Origin: JANMES01 sp038329865
GTDB lineage: Bacteria; Planctomycetota; Phycisphaerae; Tepidisphaerales; Tepidisphaeraceae
Length of the DNA: 64,000 nucleotides
Assembly (NCBI GenBank): GCA_038329865.1
Contig: JBBQNK010000009.1
Location: forward strand, 1 to 64,000
Reading direction: 5' to 3'
Each line of letters begins with the position of its first letter. Positions within the stretch are counted from its first letter, which is position 1. The translations under genes and the position numbers were made by a program. The notes beneath the pieces are model-generated. The model searched no databases and was not told the DNA's origin. It saw only the letters and a program-made list of their open reading frames with translations. Positions 23,638 through 32,395 of the stretch are shown here, piece by piece.

Positions 23638-25452
23638 TCACGCCATCGCGAGGGCCCGGCCGTTGTGATAGGCGCGGTACTGCGCCAATCCGTCGTCGCC
23701 GAAGTACCGGCTGAGCGCTCTGGCGTCCACGGCCACGAGGTCGACCATGATCAGGCCGTCGAGCACGTCGCTGAAGTTCGGATCGATGTTAAAGCCGATG
23801 ATCTTCCCGCCCAGTTTGAGGTATTGCTTGAGCAGAATCGGCACGCCCTTGCCGTCGGGCTCGAGATCGCCAACCAGCGCGCTGACGTCCTCGATCTCAC
23901 GCACCGCGGCGCCGGCGACGATCGTCCAGTCGCGCACCGGCGATTCCACGAACGGCGTGCGCGGCGAAACGAAACGGGCGAGTTTCAAATCAAACCCGTG
24001 CTGCTTCAGGAATTTCACCATCAACTGCTTGCTCAAACTCTGGTACGCGTTGGTAATGCTCACCGGCCCAATCACGTTGCGGTAAATCGGGTGAATCATC
24101 ACGAAGCGGCTGACGCCCTTCCACAACATCAGCAGCGGCGAGTAGCTGCGCTGGTATTCCAGCCGAACGAAGCTGCGGCCCAGTTCAAGGCTCGGGCCGA
24201 TGCGGTCGAACAGGTTCGGATCGAAATCGAACAGCGTGCTGGTGTAGAGGCCTTTCAGGCCATACTTGCGGACGATTTCGTCGGCCTTACCGATACGGTA
24301 AGCACCGACGAGCTCGTCGTTTGTTTTGTTCCAGATGAACAGGTGAGTGTAGTACGCGTCGAACTCGTCGAGGTCGATCGCGCGGCCGGAGCCTTCGCCG
24401 ACGGCGCGGAACGTCAGTTCGCGCAGCCGGCCGATCTCCTGCAGCAGGTGCGGGAGCTGCGCGCTGCTGGCGAAGTAGACGGCCAGCTCATTGGCTTCGA
24501 CGAGAAGCTGTTCCGGCGGCAGCGCTGCGATGTCGCGCTGCAGCAACGCCGGCTCGACAGCGGCGACGATTTCCGCGAGCGATTGATCGCTCCGCGTGGA
24601 GGCGTGCGTCGCGTGACGGCTTTCGCCGCGGTGCTCGAGCATGCTGGTGCGCAGGCGGAGGTACGCCGTCACGGCCTGGTCGTCGCCGAGCGCGGCGATC
24701 GTGCGGGGGTTGATCGGCCGGCCGATGCGGGTTTCGATCGTCGCGCCGAACTGCTTGTAAACCTGGCGCGGGAGCATGATGGTTCGCACGCGCGGGTGGA
24801 TCAACCCCAGCAACTGAAAGGCCGCGCTGTTGCGACCGGAAAAATGCACCGGCAAAACTGTCGCGCCGGTTTTGCGAATCAGGCGGGTGACCGACTCCAT
24901 CCACGGCGATTCGACGATCGCCTTCTCGCGCCAATCCAGGTGCGCCACTTCGCCGGCGGGAAAAACGCCCAGGCAGCCGCCGGCGTGGAGGTGGTCGAGC
25001 GTCTGCTTCAAACCGCGGCGATTGAACCGGCTCGATCCTTCCCGGCCGAACGGATCGACGAGCAGGAACAACTCCTGGATCGCAGTCAGTTTGCCCAGGT
25101 GGTAGTTGCCCATGATCTTTACGTCCGGGCGGACGGTCCGGAGGAGCTTGGCGAGCAGAATTCCGTCGATCGCGCCCAGAGGATGATTCGCCACCACCAC
25201 CAGCGGCCCGGTCTTTGGAATGCGCGCCAGGTCGGCGGCATCAATCTTCTCATCGATCTGTAAGGTGTCGACGACTTTCTGCAAAAACCCGTCGACGTCA
25301 TCTGCCGCCGACGCGGTGGAATAGAGGCGGTTGAGCCGCGGAAAATCCAGTGCGTGCTCGATCGGGCTTTTCAGCCACGTGCAGATAGACGCCTTCAATC
25401 CGGTCGTTCCGCCGAAGTCCAACGCAAAGGGCTGTTCAAGGATGCCGGTCAT
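23638..25452 (-). CDS. OlsF-like bifunctional acyltransferase (PlsC domain plus N-acyltransferase domain)
   Basis: 604 residues from the ATG at 25452, preceded by AAGGAAGG at good spacing. The N-terminal half is a lysophospholipid-acyltransferase domain: NHPLGAIDG (the HX4D-type catalytic motif) and FPAGEVAHL. The C-terminal half (about 320-560) resembles the OlsB-type GNAT acyl-ACP N-acyltransferase, with LGRSFVRLEYQRSYSPLLMLWKG. The combination in this order is that of OlsF, which makes ornithine lipids by N-acylation (C-terminal part) and then O-acylation (N-terminal part). Head group in this organism is inferred, not shown. It could supply phosphorus-free membrane lipids. Confidence 0.78.
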   Translation of the reverse strand: MTGILEQPFALDFGGTTGLKASICTWLKSPIEHALDFPRLNRLYSTASAADDVDGFLQKVVDTLQIDEKIDAADLARIPKTGPLVVVANHPLGAIDGILLAKLLRTVRPDVKIMGNYHLGKLTAIQELFLLVDPFGREGSSRFNRRGLKQTLDHLHAGGCLGVFPAGEVAHLDWREKAIVESPWMESVTRLIRKTGATVLPVHFSGRNSAAFQLLGLIHPRVRTIMLPRQVYKQFGATIETRIGRPINPRTIAALGDDQAVTAYLRLRTSMLEHRGESRHATHASTRSDQSLAEIVAAVEPALLQRDIAALPPEQLLVEANELAVYFASSAQLPHLLQEIGRLRELTFRAVGEGSGRAIDLDEFDAYYTHLFIWNKTNDELVGAYRIGKADEIVRKYGLKGLYTSTLFDFDPNLFDRIGPSLELGRSFVRLEYQRSYSPLLMLWKGVSRFVMIHPIYRNVIGPVSITNAYQSLSKQLMVKFLKQHGFDLKLARFVSPRTPFVESPVRDWTIVAGAAVREIEDVSALVGDLEPDGKGVPILLKQYLKLGGKIIGFNIDPNFSDVLDGLIMVDLVAVDARALSRYFGDDGLAQYRAYHNGRALAMA

Positions 25453-25784
25453 GTCCAACCTTCCTTCCTTGTAGGGGTGACCGGCAAACCTTACTTCACG
25501 ACCGTTAACGCATTGCGGATATTGGATTTAGATGTGATTAGACGATCGTGTCGATTCGCTAATAATCCCTCGGCCTGCTGGGTTGCTGAACGTGGCCGCC
25601 ATCACGGCGGCGAACAAGAGAAGCGTCAAACGAATGATCCGCTCCAAACTGGACATGCTATAAAGTAGTCGCAACTGAATCGGGTCGATCCTGCCGACGA
25701 CGGTGGAGCCGGGTCGCAGGGTTTTCAGGGCAGTCCAGCCTGGCGGAAAGCACCGTCTATTGTTCAACACCCCGGGAGTCTCAC
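25453..25784. promoter_or_regulatory. Divergent gap before the beta-helix protein gene
   Basis: 332 bp. A TATAAA box at about 25660 could be a -10 element for the plus-strand gene, but there is no convincing -35 at 17 bp. A GGGAG Shine-Dalgarno lies 6 nt before the ATG at 25785. No repeat or RNA gene was seen. Confidence 0.35.
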
Positions 25785-28700
25785 ATGGCGAAGGCGTCCA
25801 AGTCTGTCGGTCGAAAGAAATCCGTATTTAAATCCTGCTCAATCGAAAATCTTGAAAGCCGAATGCTGCTTTCGACGGTCACCCTCACCGCCAACGTGGC
25901 CGACCGCGGGGTGAAGTCCAACGCCACTCTGCTCGGCGTGAGCGATAAGACGATCCGCTCCGGCGATAATGGCACGAACGCCACCGAGCAGGCGGCGATC
26001 TTCCCGTTCCTGCTGCCGACACTGCCGGTCGGGGCGGTCATCACGTCGGCTTCATTAACGATGACACTGCAGTCGGTTGCGAACGCCAAGTCGATCGTGG
26101 GCACCGACGACCTGTACGGCCGGGCGTTCCGCTCCACGCCGACGGTCATCACCGCCGACTACTTCGAAGGCGCCGCCGGCGCCAGCAGCGACACGTTGCT
26201 TCAGGCAGGATTCGCGACCAAGACCAGCGTCACCGGCGCCGTGAGCACCAGCGCCGCTGCCAACACGGCGCTGGCGAGCTATCTCACCGCTCAATACAAC
26301 GCCGGCGGAGCGGGGAATTACATCTTCCTGCGGCTGAATGCTCAGTCGAACCAGCTCAAATCGCGCTTCTGGGCGTGGTACACCGCCAACGCAGCGGCCG
26401 GACAGAAGCCGGTCCTGACAATCACTTATGACGTTCCCGTCGTCGTCCCCGTCACGCCAGCCGCGCCCACGAATCTGGGCCTCGTCACCAACCCGGGTGC
26501 CGCGATCAATCTAACGTGGACAAACAACGCCGCCACCTCCACCGGCGTCGCCGTGCAGCGTTCGATCGACGGCACGAACTTCACCACGATCGCCACTCTC
26601 TCGCCGACGGCGACGTCATACCTCGACAACACCGGCCTGGCGGCGGACACGAAATACTTCTACCGAGTTTACACCGCCAACGGCGCGGCCAGTTCCGCCT
26701 TCACACCCGTGCTCTCCGATACCACCCTGCCGACGTTCGCGACGCAGACGATCTGGGTCGACACCGTCAACGGCCTCGACACCAACGCCGGCACGTTCGC
26801 GGCGCCGCTCAAAACGATCGCCAAGGCGATGGCGTTGCCGTCGGTGAAAGCAACGCCCGCGGGCACGGGCCTGGTCCTTCGCGGCGGGACGTACCACGAG
26901 ACGGCCGTCCTGCTCAGCGGGTCGGCGGCGGCGCCATTCACGATCATGGCCGAGCCGAATGAGACGGCCGTCATCTCCGGCTTCCAATCCATCACCGGTT
27001 GGACGCAGTACTCCGGCAACATTTACAGCACGACGCTCAACTGGAACCCCGACACGCTTTACGTGAACGATACGCCGCAGGACATGTCCCGCGCGCCGGA
27101 TCAGGGCTGGTTCGTTCCGCAGTCGGCCGTGCAGGTCGCGAGCCCGGCGACCACGACGATCACTGACCCGACGCATCTCAACCCGCTCGGGAACCTCGTC
27201 GGGTCGTTCGTCCAGTGGCACAGCGCCGCGTCGAACACATACTTCTCGGCCCAGGTGACATCGCAAAACACCGCGGCCGGCACGATCACGTTCAACACGC
27301 CTTCGGGTGCTTCGTTCGCCAGCACGGATCAGTACGTTGTGAAGAACCTGCTGAGCTTAGTCAGCCGGCCGGGCGAGTGGGCGTCGGTCTCCAACGGCGC
27401 GGGCGGGTACACGATGTACTTCAACCCGGTAAACGTCGCGGATCTCGCGGCTACTCAATCGCGTTTCATGACCGGTCGGCAGATCCAGGCAACCGGGGCG
27501 TCGCACGATATCGTCATCCGCAACCTCACGGTCGTCGGCAATCGCACGGGCTTCGGCATTGATGTGGAAGGCACGCTCTCGGGCACGACTGTCACCTACG
27601 CCAAAAACATCACCGTTGAAAACAACATCGTGGCCAACAACTTCAATAACGGGATCTGGTACCGCTGGATTCAGGACAGCACGATCAAGAACAACGTGGT
27701 GCTAAGCAATGCAAACGGCATCGGCCTTGCGGACGGGCTGAACATCCTCATCACCGGCAATGAAGTGGCTTACAACGTGACCGACGGAATCGACATCGCC
27801 GGCGATGTGCACTTCGCCTTCGGCGTCGCGGGATTCGCGCCGACGCGAAACGTCACCATCAGCTACAACTACATCCACGACCAGCTCGGCTACGGCCACT
27901 GCGACGGAATCCAGATGTACAACTACGTGTACAACATCAACATCCTCAACAATTTCATTCGCGACTGCGGCCAGGGAATCATGACCCAGGAAGTGGACTA
28001 TGACCTCAGCACTAACGCCGCCACCAGCGATTGGAGCACGATCTCCGGCAATACGATCGTCGATATCGGCGCCAACAGCGTCATCCTCGGACACGGCAAC
28101 TCGTACAACTGGAACATCTCCAACAACACCATCGGCGGCGCGGGTTTCTCGCCGTTCAGTTTCACCGCCAGCGGGTATAACCTCACGGAAAACATCCTGC
28201 TCGGCAAGCAGATCATCACCGGCTCTGCCGCCGCCATGAAGTACACCGGCGACCGGAACTTCTACTACATCAACCCGTCGTCGCAGTACTCGCCGTACAT
28301 CATCTCCGCCTCGGGCCCGCCGTGGACAAACTACTCCACTGTCGCCGCGTTCTTCGCCGCTCAGGGGCAGGATCAGCATTCGCAGCAAGGCGATCCGATC
28401 TTCAGCAACTCGCCGATCGTGGAATCGATGATCAAGGACATCTCGCTCTCCACGCTCAACTCGGTCCAGCTTTGGAACACCGCGGGGTTTGTGGTGGGCG
28501 ACTACATCGAGATCAACAGAGACGGCGTGGCCAGGAAGATCACGGCAGTCAACGCCACCACGAAAGTCATCACCTTCGACATTGCCCTGTCCGCTTTGCC
28601 AATGAGCCAGGAACTGATCGTCGATGACTGGAAGACCAACTCCAACTTCAATCTCGACCTGCGTCTCAAGCCCGGCAGCGGCAGCGTCGCGCTGACGATG

Positions 28701-28856
28701 TCCTCCACCGGCGGGCCGATCGGATCGCAGATCAACGGCGCCCAATACGTCGCCGGCGATTTCAACGGCGACGGCGTCCGCGATTTGCCGACAGTCTCCG
28801 CCTCCATCGCCGCGGGACTGCCGAACACCGTGACTTGGGCGCCGCCGTCGTATTGA
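25785..28856 (+). CDS. Large surface/secreted right-handed beta-helix protein with fibronectin III domain
   Basis: 1023 residues. A basic N-terminus is followed by the planctomycete-type sorting motif ENLESRMLLS (about 21-30) instead of a classical signal peptide. Next an N-terminal beta domain (about 30-215), a fibronectin type III domain (about 225-310, PAAPTNLGLVTNPG...YFYRVYTANG) and a pectate-lyase-like parallel beta-helix (about 320-830, IWVDTVNGLDTNAGTFAAPLKTIAKAM and repeated NN/GN.. turns such as ITVENNIVANNFNNGIWY). The last part holds a DFNGDGVRD calcium-type loop. Likely binds or cleaves a polysaccharide; catalytic residues cannot be assigned. Monocistronic. Confidence 0.85.
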   Translation: MAKASKSVGRKKSVFKSCSIENLESRMLLSTVTLTANVADRGVKSNATLLGVSDKTIRSGDNGTNATEQAAIFPFLLPTLPVGAVITSASLTMTLQSVANAKSIVGTDDLYGRAFRSTPTVITADYFEGAAGASSDTLLQAGFATKTSVTGAVSTSAAANTALASYLTAQYNAGGAGNYIFLRLNAQSNQLKSRFWAWYTANAAAGQKPVLTITYDVPVVVPVTPAAPTNLGLVTNPGAAINLTWTNNAATSTGVAVQRSIDGTNFTTIATLSPTATSYLDNTGLAADTKYFYRVYTANGAASSAFTPVLSDTTLPTFATQTIWVDTVNGLDTNAGTFAAPLKTIAKAMALPSVKATPAGTGLVLRGGTYHETAVLLSGSAAAPFTIMAEPNETAVISGFQSITGWTQYSGNIYSTTLNWNPDTLYVNDTPQDMSRAPDQGWFVPQSAVQVASPATTTITDPTHLNPLGNLVGSFVQWHSAASNTYFSAQVTSQNTAAGTITFNTPSGASFASTDQYVVKNLLSLVSRPGEWASVSNGAGGYTMYFNPVNVADLAATQSRFMTGRQIQATGASHDIVIRNLTVVGNRTGFGIDVEGTLSGTTVTYAKNITVENNIVANNFNNGIWYRWIQDSTIKNNVVLSNANGIGLADGLNILITGNEVAYNVTDGIDIAGDVHFAFGVAGFAPTRNVTISYNYIHDQLGYGHCDGIQMYNYVYNINILNNFIRDCGQGIMTQEVDYDLSTNAATSDWSTISGNTIVDIGANSVILGHGNSYNWNISNNTIGGAGFSPFSFTASGYNLTENILLGKQIITGSAAAMKYTGDRNFYYINPSSQYSPYIISASGPPWTNYSTVAAFFAAQGQDQHSQQGDPIFSNSPIVESMIKDISLSTLNSVQLWNTAGFVVGDYIEINRDGVARKITAVNATTKVITFDIALSALPMSQELIVDDWKTNSNFNLDLRLKPGSGSVALTMSSTGGPIGSQINGAQYVAGDFNGDGVRDLPTVSASIAAGLPNTVTWAPPSY

Positions 28857-29337
28857 TGGTGGAAGACGGTCCGAAGCGTAATTGCTTGTGGCAAAATCAA
28901 TGCCGGCTTCCATGCGCGTGCGGGCCTCGCGATCGTTGGCCGATACGCGGTTTGCCTGAAATGAGAACTTCTGTCGGGCTCCCAGGACAAACACGCTATC
29001 CGCATCGGGCTGGAAGGCGGAGTGGCAAACCTACTGGATATCCGGGGAAAATATCGCGCTGTCCGTAATTTTAATGCGATAGTACGATTCAAACAGCCAC
29101 TCTTCGCGAAGCAAGCGATCGCTCGAATGACTGTAAGTCCCGGCAATGCCAATCATATCGCCGGGACGTTTGAACGGGCGAAGATTCGCAATACCAATCA
29201 AGACAAAATCGCGGATCGCGGTGACTTCCGATTCTCCGTGGCCCGTACGCGCGAAGGGCGCCCAGCCGACGCTGATTTCCTTGTCGAAGCCGACAGATCC
29301 GCTCCTTGACGGTCGTTCTTTCTTTATGGAATGTTGA
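28857..29337. other. Intergenic stretch with no clear content
   Basis: About 480 bp between two convergent genes. Only shadow frames are present; no hairpin with a T-run, repeat family or RNA gene was recognised. Confidence 0.4.
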
Positions 29338-30090
29338 TCAGCGAAGAACACGCAACGAGGACGGAGCTCGCCCGATTTGGCGTCGGAAAACTCGAGAGAG
29401 CTGCGCTTGATCCGCGAATCCCGCCCGTTCCGCAATGACCCGGAGCGGCAGATCGCTCGATAGAATGAGTGACCGCGCGATTTCAATCCTGGCATTCCGA
29501 ACAAATCGCATCGGCGAAATGCCGAGCACTTTTTGGAATCGGTGCGCGAAATGAAATGAACTAAGGCCCGCAGAATCAGCCAGATCTGCCAACGTGATCG
29601 GCGCGGGAAGATGTTTCCAAATGAATTGCTTCGCCCGCTCAATCGCTTCATCGCTGGCGACGGCGTTTTCGTAGTTGTAGGCGTGAATGGCGGCGAACAA
29701 TAATGCGTCCAGCAGGACGGCGTATTTCTTTCGTTCATGCCGCAGTTCCAACATCCAGCGAGCAAGAGACTGAATTCGCCCGTGAGGATCCGGCGCGCGG
29801 ATGTTCCATGCAGCCACATCCAATGACGCCGAATCCCATCCAATGAAGATCGACTCAAAAAGTTGATTGCCCACGGCGCGTTCGGAATGCACTTCCTTCG
29901 CCGGATAAAAAAGAACCTCCCCGGATTGAGCTATATAACGGCTGCCGCGAATCACGACCTCCAGCTTTCCGCTTAAGACGATAATCAACTCGCAAAATGA
30001 ATCATGGTGATGAGCTCCGAGCGACCATCCGCGCTGGGGCGCGACGCGTCCGGCTTGAAGAAAATGCGGATTTCCACTTCCAGGGTTCAT
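29338..30090 (-). CDS. AraC-family transcriptional regulator
   Basis: 250 residues. The N-terminal cupin-like sensor domain (about 10-100; LGAHHHDSFCELIIVLSGKLEV) probably binds a sugar. The C-terminal double helix-turn-helix (about 150-248) includes ITLADLADSAGLSSFHFAHRFQKVLGISPMRFVRNARI and PLRVIAERAGFADQAQLSRVFRRQIGRAPSSLR, the hallmark AraC/XylS pattern. It is divergent from a sugar oxidoreductase/GH4 operon, and two direct repeats 21 bp apart lie in the shared promoter region, so it likely controls that operon in response to a galactoside or related sugar. Confidence 0.93.
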   Translation of the reverse strand: MNPGSGNPHFLQAGRVAPQRGWSLGAHHHDSFCELIIVLSGKLEVVIRGSRYIAQSGEVLFYPAKEVHSERAVGNQLFESIFIGWDSASLDVAAWNIRAPDPHGRIQSLARWMLELRHERKKYAVLLDALLFAAIHAYNYENAVASDEAIERAKQFIWKHLPAPITLADLADSAGLSSFHFAHRFQKVLGISPMRFVRNARIEIARSLILSSDLPLRVIAERAGFADQAQLSRVFRRQIGRAPSSLRVLR

Positions 30091-30108
30091 GCGCCCATTC
30101 TACAGCAT

Positions 30109-30136
30109 GAATTGCTATAAATTCGACAAGAATTGC
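30109..30136. promoter_or_regulatory. Candidate AraC-type operator: direct repeats two helical turns apart
   Basis: GAATTGC at 30109-30115 and GAATTGC at 30130-30136 have a start-to-start distance of 21 bp, as expected for the two subunits or two helix-turn-helix motifs of an AraC dimer. The site is in the 118-bp gap between the divergent regulator and oxidoreductase genes. Confidence 0.5.
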
Positions 30137-30208
30137 CAAAGTAACGGCATCGAAAAGTGATAAGTTATTCGTATTCATTCGCAAAATTGAACTTTACTGG
30201 AAAACGCA

Positions 30209-31246
30209 ATGAGCAAAATTCGTCTTGGATTCATCGGCGTCGGGGGAATGGGGCAAGCCGCCCACCTGCGGAATTACGTTTCAGTTCCTGGATGCGAGGT
30301 GGTGGCGATCGCCGAATTAAGGCCCGAACTCGGGAAGAAAGTTGCCGCCCGCTACGGCGTGCCGAAGGTCTACCCGGATCACCGCGAATTGATGGTGGCC
30401 GAGCAGGTCGACGGGCTCGTCGCGATTCAGCCGTTCGGCATGCATGTGGATCTCATCCCGGAACTGATCGCAAAGGGCGTGCCGATCTTGACAGAAAAGC
30501 CGCTGGCGGAATCGATCGAGTCGGGACAGAAAATCATCGCCGCACTTTCGAAAACGAAGGTGCAGCACTTTCTCGCGTATCACAAGCGTAGCGACCCGGC
30601 CACCACGTACGCCAAACGCCAGATGGAACTTTGGCAGAGCAGCGGCGAAGTCGGCAAGCTCAAATACATCCGCGCCGCCATGCCGCCGGGAGATTGGTCG
30701 GTGCAGGGCTTCAGCCAGAACGTTCACACCGTTGAAAAGTACGAGGCCAAGCAAGGCATGGGGAATCGCTACGGCGATTTCGTCAACTACTACATTCACC
30801 AGGTGAACCTACTGCGGTTCCTTCTTGGAGAAGATTACCGCGTGCTGTTCGCCGACCCGAACAGCGTGCTGTTCGTCGGCCGCAGCACCACCGGCGTCAC
30901 GGTGACGCTGGAGATGGCGACACATCACACGACCTTGGACTGGCAGGAAGAGGCGTTCATCGCGTTCGAGCGCGGGTGGATCAAGCTGGAACTGCCCGCC
31001 CCGCTGGCGATCGATCGGCCTGGTCGAGTCACCGTCTTCCGCGACGCGGGGAAGGATCAAACGCCAACTACGACCGTGCCGACGCTGCCGTGGTTTCATG
31101 CGATGCGGCAGCAGGCGGTGAATTTCGTCAACGCAATCAAGGGCGAAAAAACCCCTCTATGCACCGCCGCCGACGGGTTGAAGGATCTGGAGGTGGCGCA
31201 GCAATTCATCGCTGCCCTCGAGCTCTCGGAGAAAACATGCAAGTAA
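30209..31246 (+). CDS. Gfo/Idh/MocA family sugar oxidoreductase
   Basis: 345 residues. The N-terminal Rossmann fold is IGVGGMGQAAHL (about 9-20), with the family signature EKPLAESIESG (about 97-107). The C-terminal domain carries GNRYGDFVNYYIHQVNLLRFLLG, where the conserved Asp-x3-His is present. Such enzymes oxidise or reduce sugars at one carbon with NAD(P). It is the first gene of an operon with the VCBS protein (10-bp overlap) and the GH4 enzyme, and is divergent from the AraC regulator. It may supply or use a 3-keto-sugar; the exact substrate is unknown. Confidence 0.9.
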   Translation: MSKIRLGFIGVGGMGQAAHLRNYVSVPGCEVVAIAELRPELGKKVAARYGVPKVYPDHRELMVAEQVDGLVAIQPFGMHVDLIPELIAKGVPILTEKPLAESIESGQKIIAALSKTKVQHFLAYHKRSDPATTYAKRQMELWQSSGEVGKLKYIRAAMPPGDWSVQGFSQNVHTVEKYEAKQGMGNRYGDFVNYYIHQVNLLRFLLGEDYRVLFADPNSVLFVGRSTTGVTVTLEMATHHTTLDWQEEAFIAFERGWIKLELPAPLAIDRPGRVTVFRDAGKDQTPTTTVPTLPWFHAMRQQAVNFVNAIKGEKTPLCTAADGLKDLEVAQQFIAALELSEKTCK

Positions 31247-32331
31247 AGTGGACGAAGCTGCAGGTATCGGCCGAGGCGTTTGAGTCGGCGGCGGCGTTCG
31301 ACGTGGACGGCGACGGCGTGCTCGACATCGTCAGCGGCGCGTACTGGTATAAGGGGCCGGACTTCCGCAAAAAATCGCTCATTAACCCGAACATGCGCCG
31401 GTACGACGATTACTACGACGATTTTTCCACCATCGCCATGGACATCGACGGCGACGGGCGGCTCGATTTTGTCACCGGCGGCTGGTGGGGAGAAAATCTT
31501 CGCTGGATGCAAAACCCCGGCGCTTTCGGCAAGCCGTGGGCCGAGCATGTGATCGCCGAAAAAATCGGCAACATTGAAACCACCCGCGCCTGGGACATCG
31601 ACGGCGACGGCGAGATGGAGATCGTCCCCAACACACCCGGCAGCGCACTGTGCGCGTACAAACTGATCAAGGATTCAGCCGGCAAACCGACGGGCAAATT
31701 CACGAAGCACGTGCTTTACCCCACGGGCCTGGGGCACGGCCTCGGATTCGGCGATATCGACGGCGACGGTCGCGGCGAGTTCATCACGCCCAAGGGAATC
31801 CTCAAACCGCCGGCCGGCGGCGCGCTCAAAGGGGACTGGACGCTTCTCGAAGAATTGCAGATCGGCAAGGACGCCTCCATCCCCGTCCTCGTCGTTGATC
31901 TCAACAACGACGGCCAGATGGAACTCATCTGCGGTGGCAGCCATTCGTACGGCCTGGCGTGGTGGCAGCAGAGCAAAAACGTCGAAGGCAAACGCACCTG
32001 GACCAGGCACGACATCGACCCGTTCAACAGCCAATACCACGACCTGCACTGGGCCGACATCGACGGCGACGGTAAGCCGGAACTCATCACTGGCAAGCGC
32101 TACCTCGCCCACTGCGGGCGTGATCCCGGCGAGTACGATCCGCTCGGCATCTACTATTTCAAATGGACGGGTTCGAGCTTTGCGAAGCAAGTCATCAGCT
32201 ACGGCCCGCCGGGCGTCGGCTCTGGTTGCGGCATTCATTTCGCGCTGGCGGACCTTCGCAAGACCGGCCGGCTCGATGTCATCGCGCCCGGCAAGGACGG
32301 GCTGCAGGTATTTTTCAACGAAGGTGTTTGA
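31237..32331 (+). CDS. FG-GAP/VCBS repeat protein without signal peptide
   Basis: 364 residues from the ATG at 31237 (GGAG 5 nt upstream), overlapping the previous gene by 10 bp. At least five DxDGDG/DxNNDG calcium-binding loops are spread through it (FDVDGDGVLDI, DIDGDGRLDF, DIDGDGEMEI, DIDGDGRGEF, DLNNDGQMEL, DIDGDGKPEL), as in integrin-type beta-propellers; the last repeat ends IAPGKDGLQVFFNEG. No N-terminal hydrophobic segment is seen, so export would need another route. In planctomycetes similar proteins often carry a signal peptide. Its place between a dehydrogenase and a glycosidase suggests binding of the same sugar, but no function is established. Confidence 0.85.
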   Translation: MQVKWTKLQVSAEAFESAAAFDVDGDGVLDIVSGAYWYKGPDFRKKSLINPNMRRYDDYYDDFSTIAMDIDGDGRLDFVTGGWWGENLRWMQNPGAFGKPWAEHVIAEKIGNIETTRAWDIDGDGEMEIVPNTPGSALCAYKLIKDSAGKPTGKFTKHVLYPTGLGHGLGFGDIDGDGRGEFITPKGILKPPAGGALKGDWTLLEELQIGKDASIPVLVVDLNNDGQMELICGGSHSYGLAWWQQSKNVEGKRTWTRHDIDPFNSQYHDLHWADIDGDGKPELITGKRYLAHCGRDPGEYDPLGIYYFKWTGSSFAKQVISYGPPGVGSGCGIHFALADLRKTGRLDVIAPGKDGLQVFFNEGV

Positions 32332-32395
32332 TCGACCGTCGCATGGACTACCAGCCCATGCGACGTCATATTTTCCGCGAACGAGGAGCAACTTC

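Noticed and set aside
29031..29858. Minus-strand frame overlapping the AraC gene
   Set aside because: It mostly overlaps the AraC gene in another frame and its remaining part (29031-29337) has no recognisable sequence.
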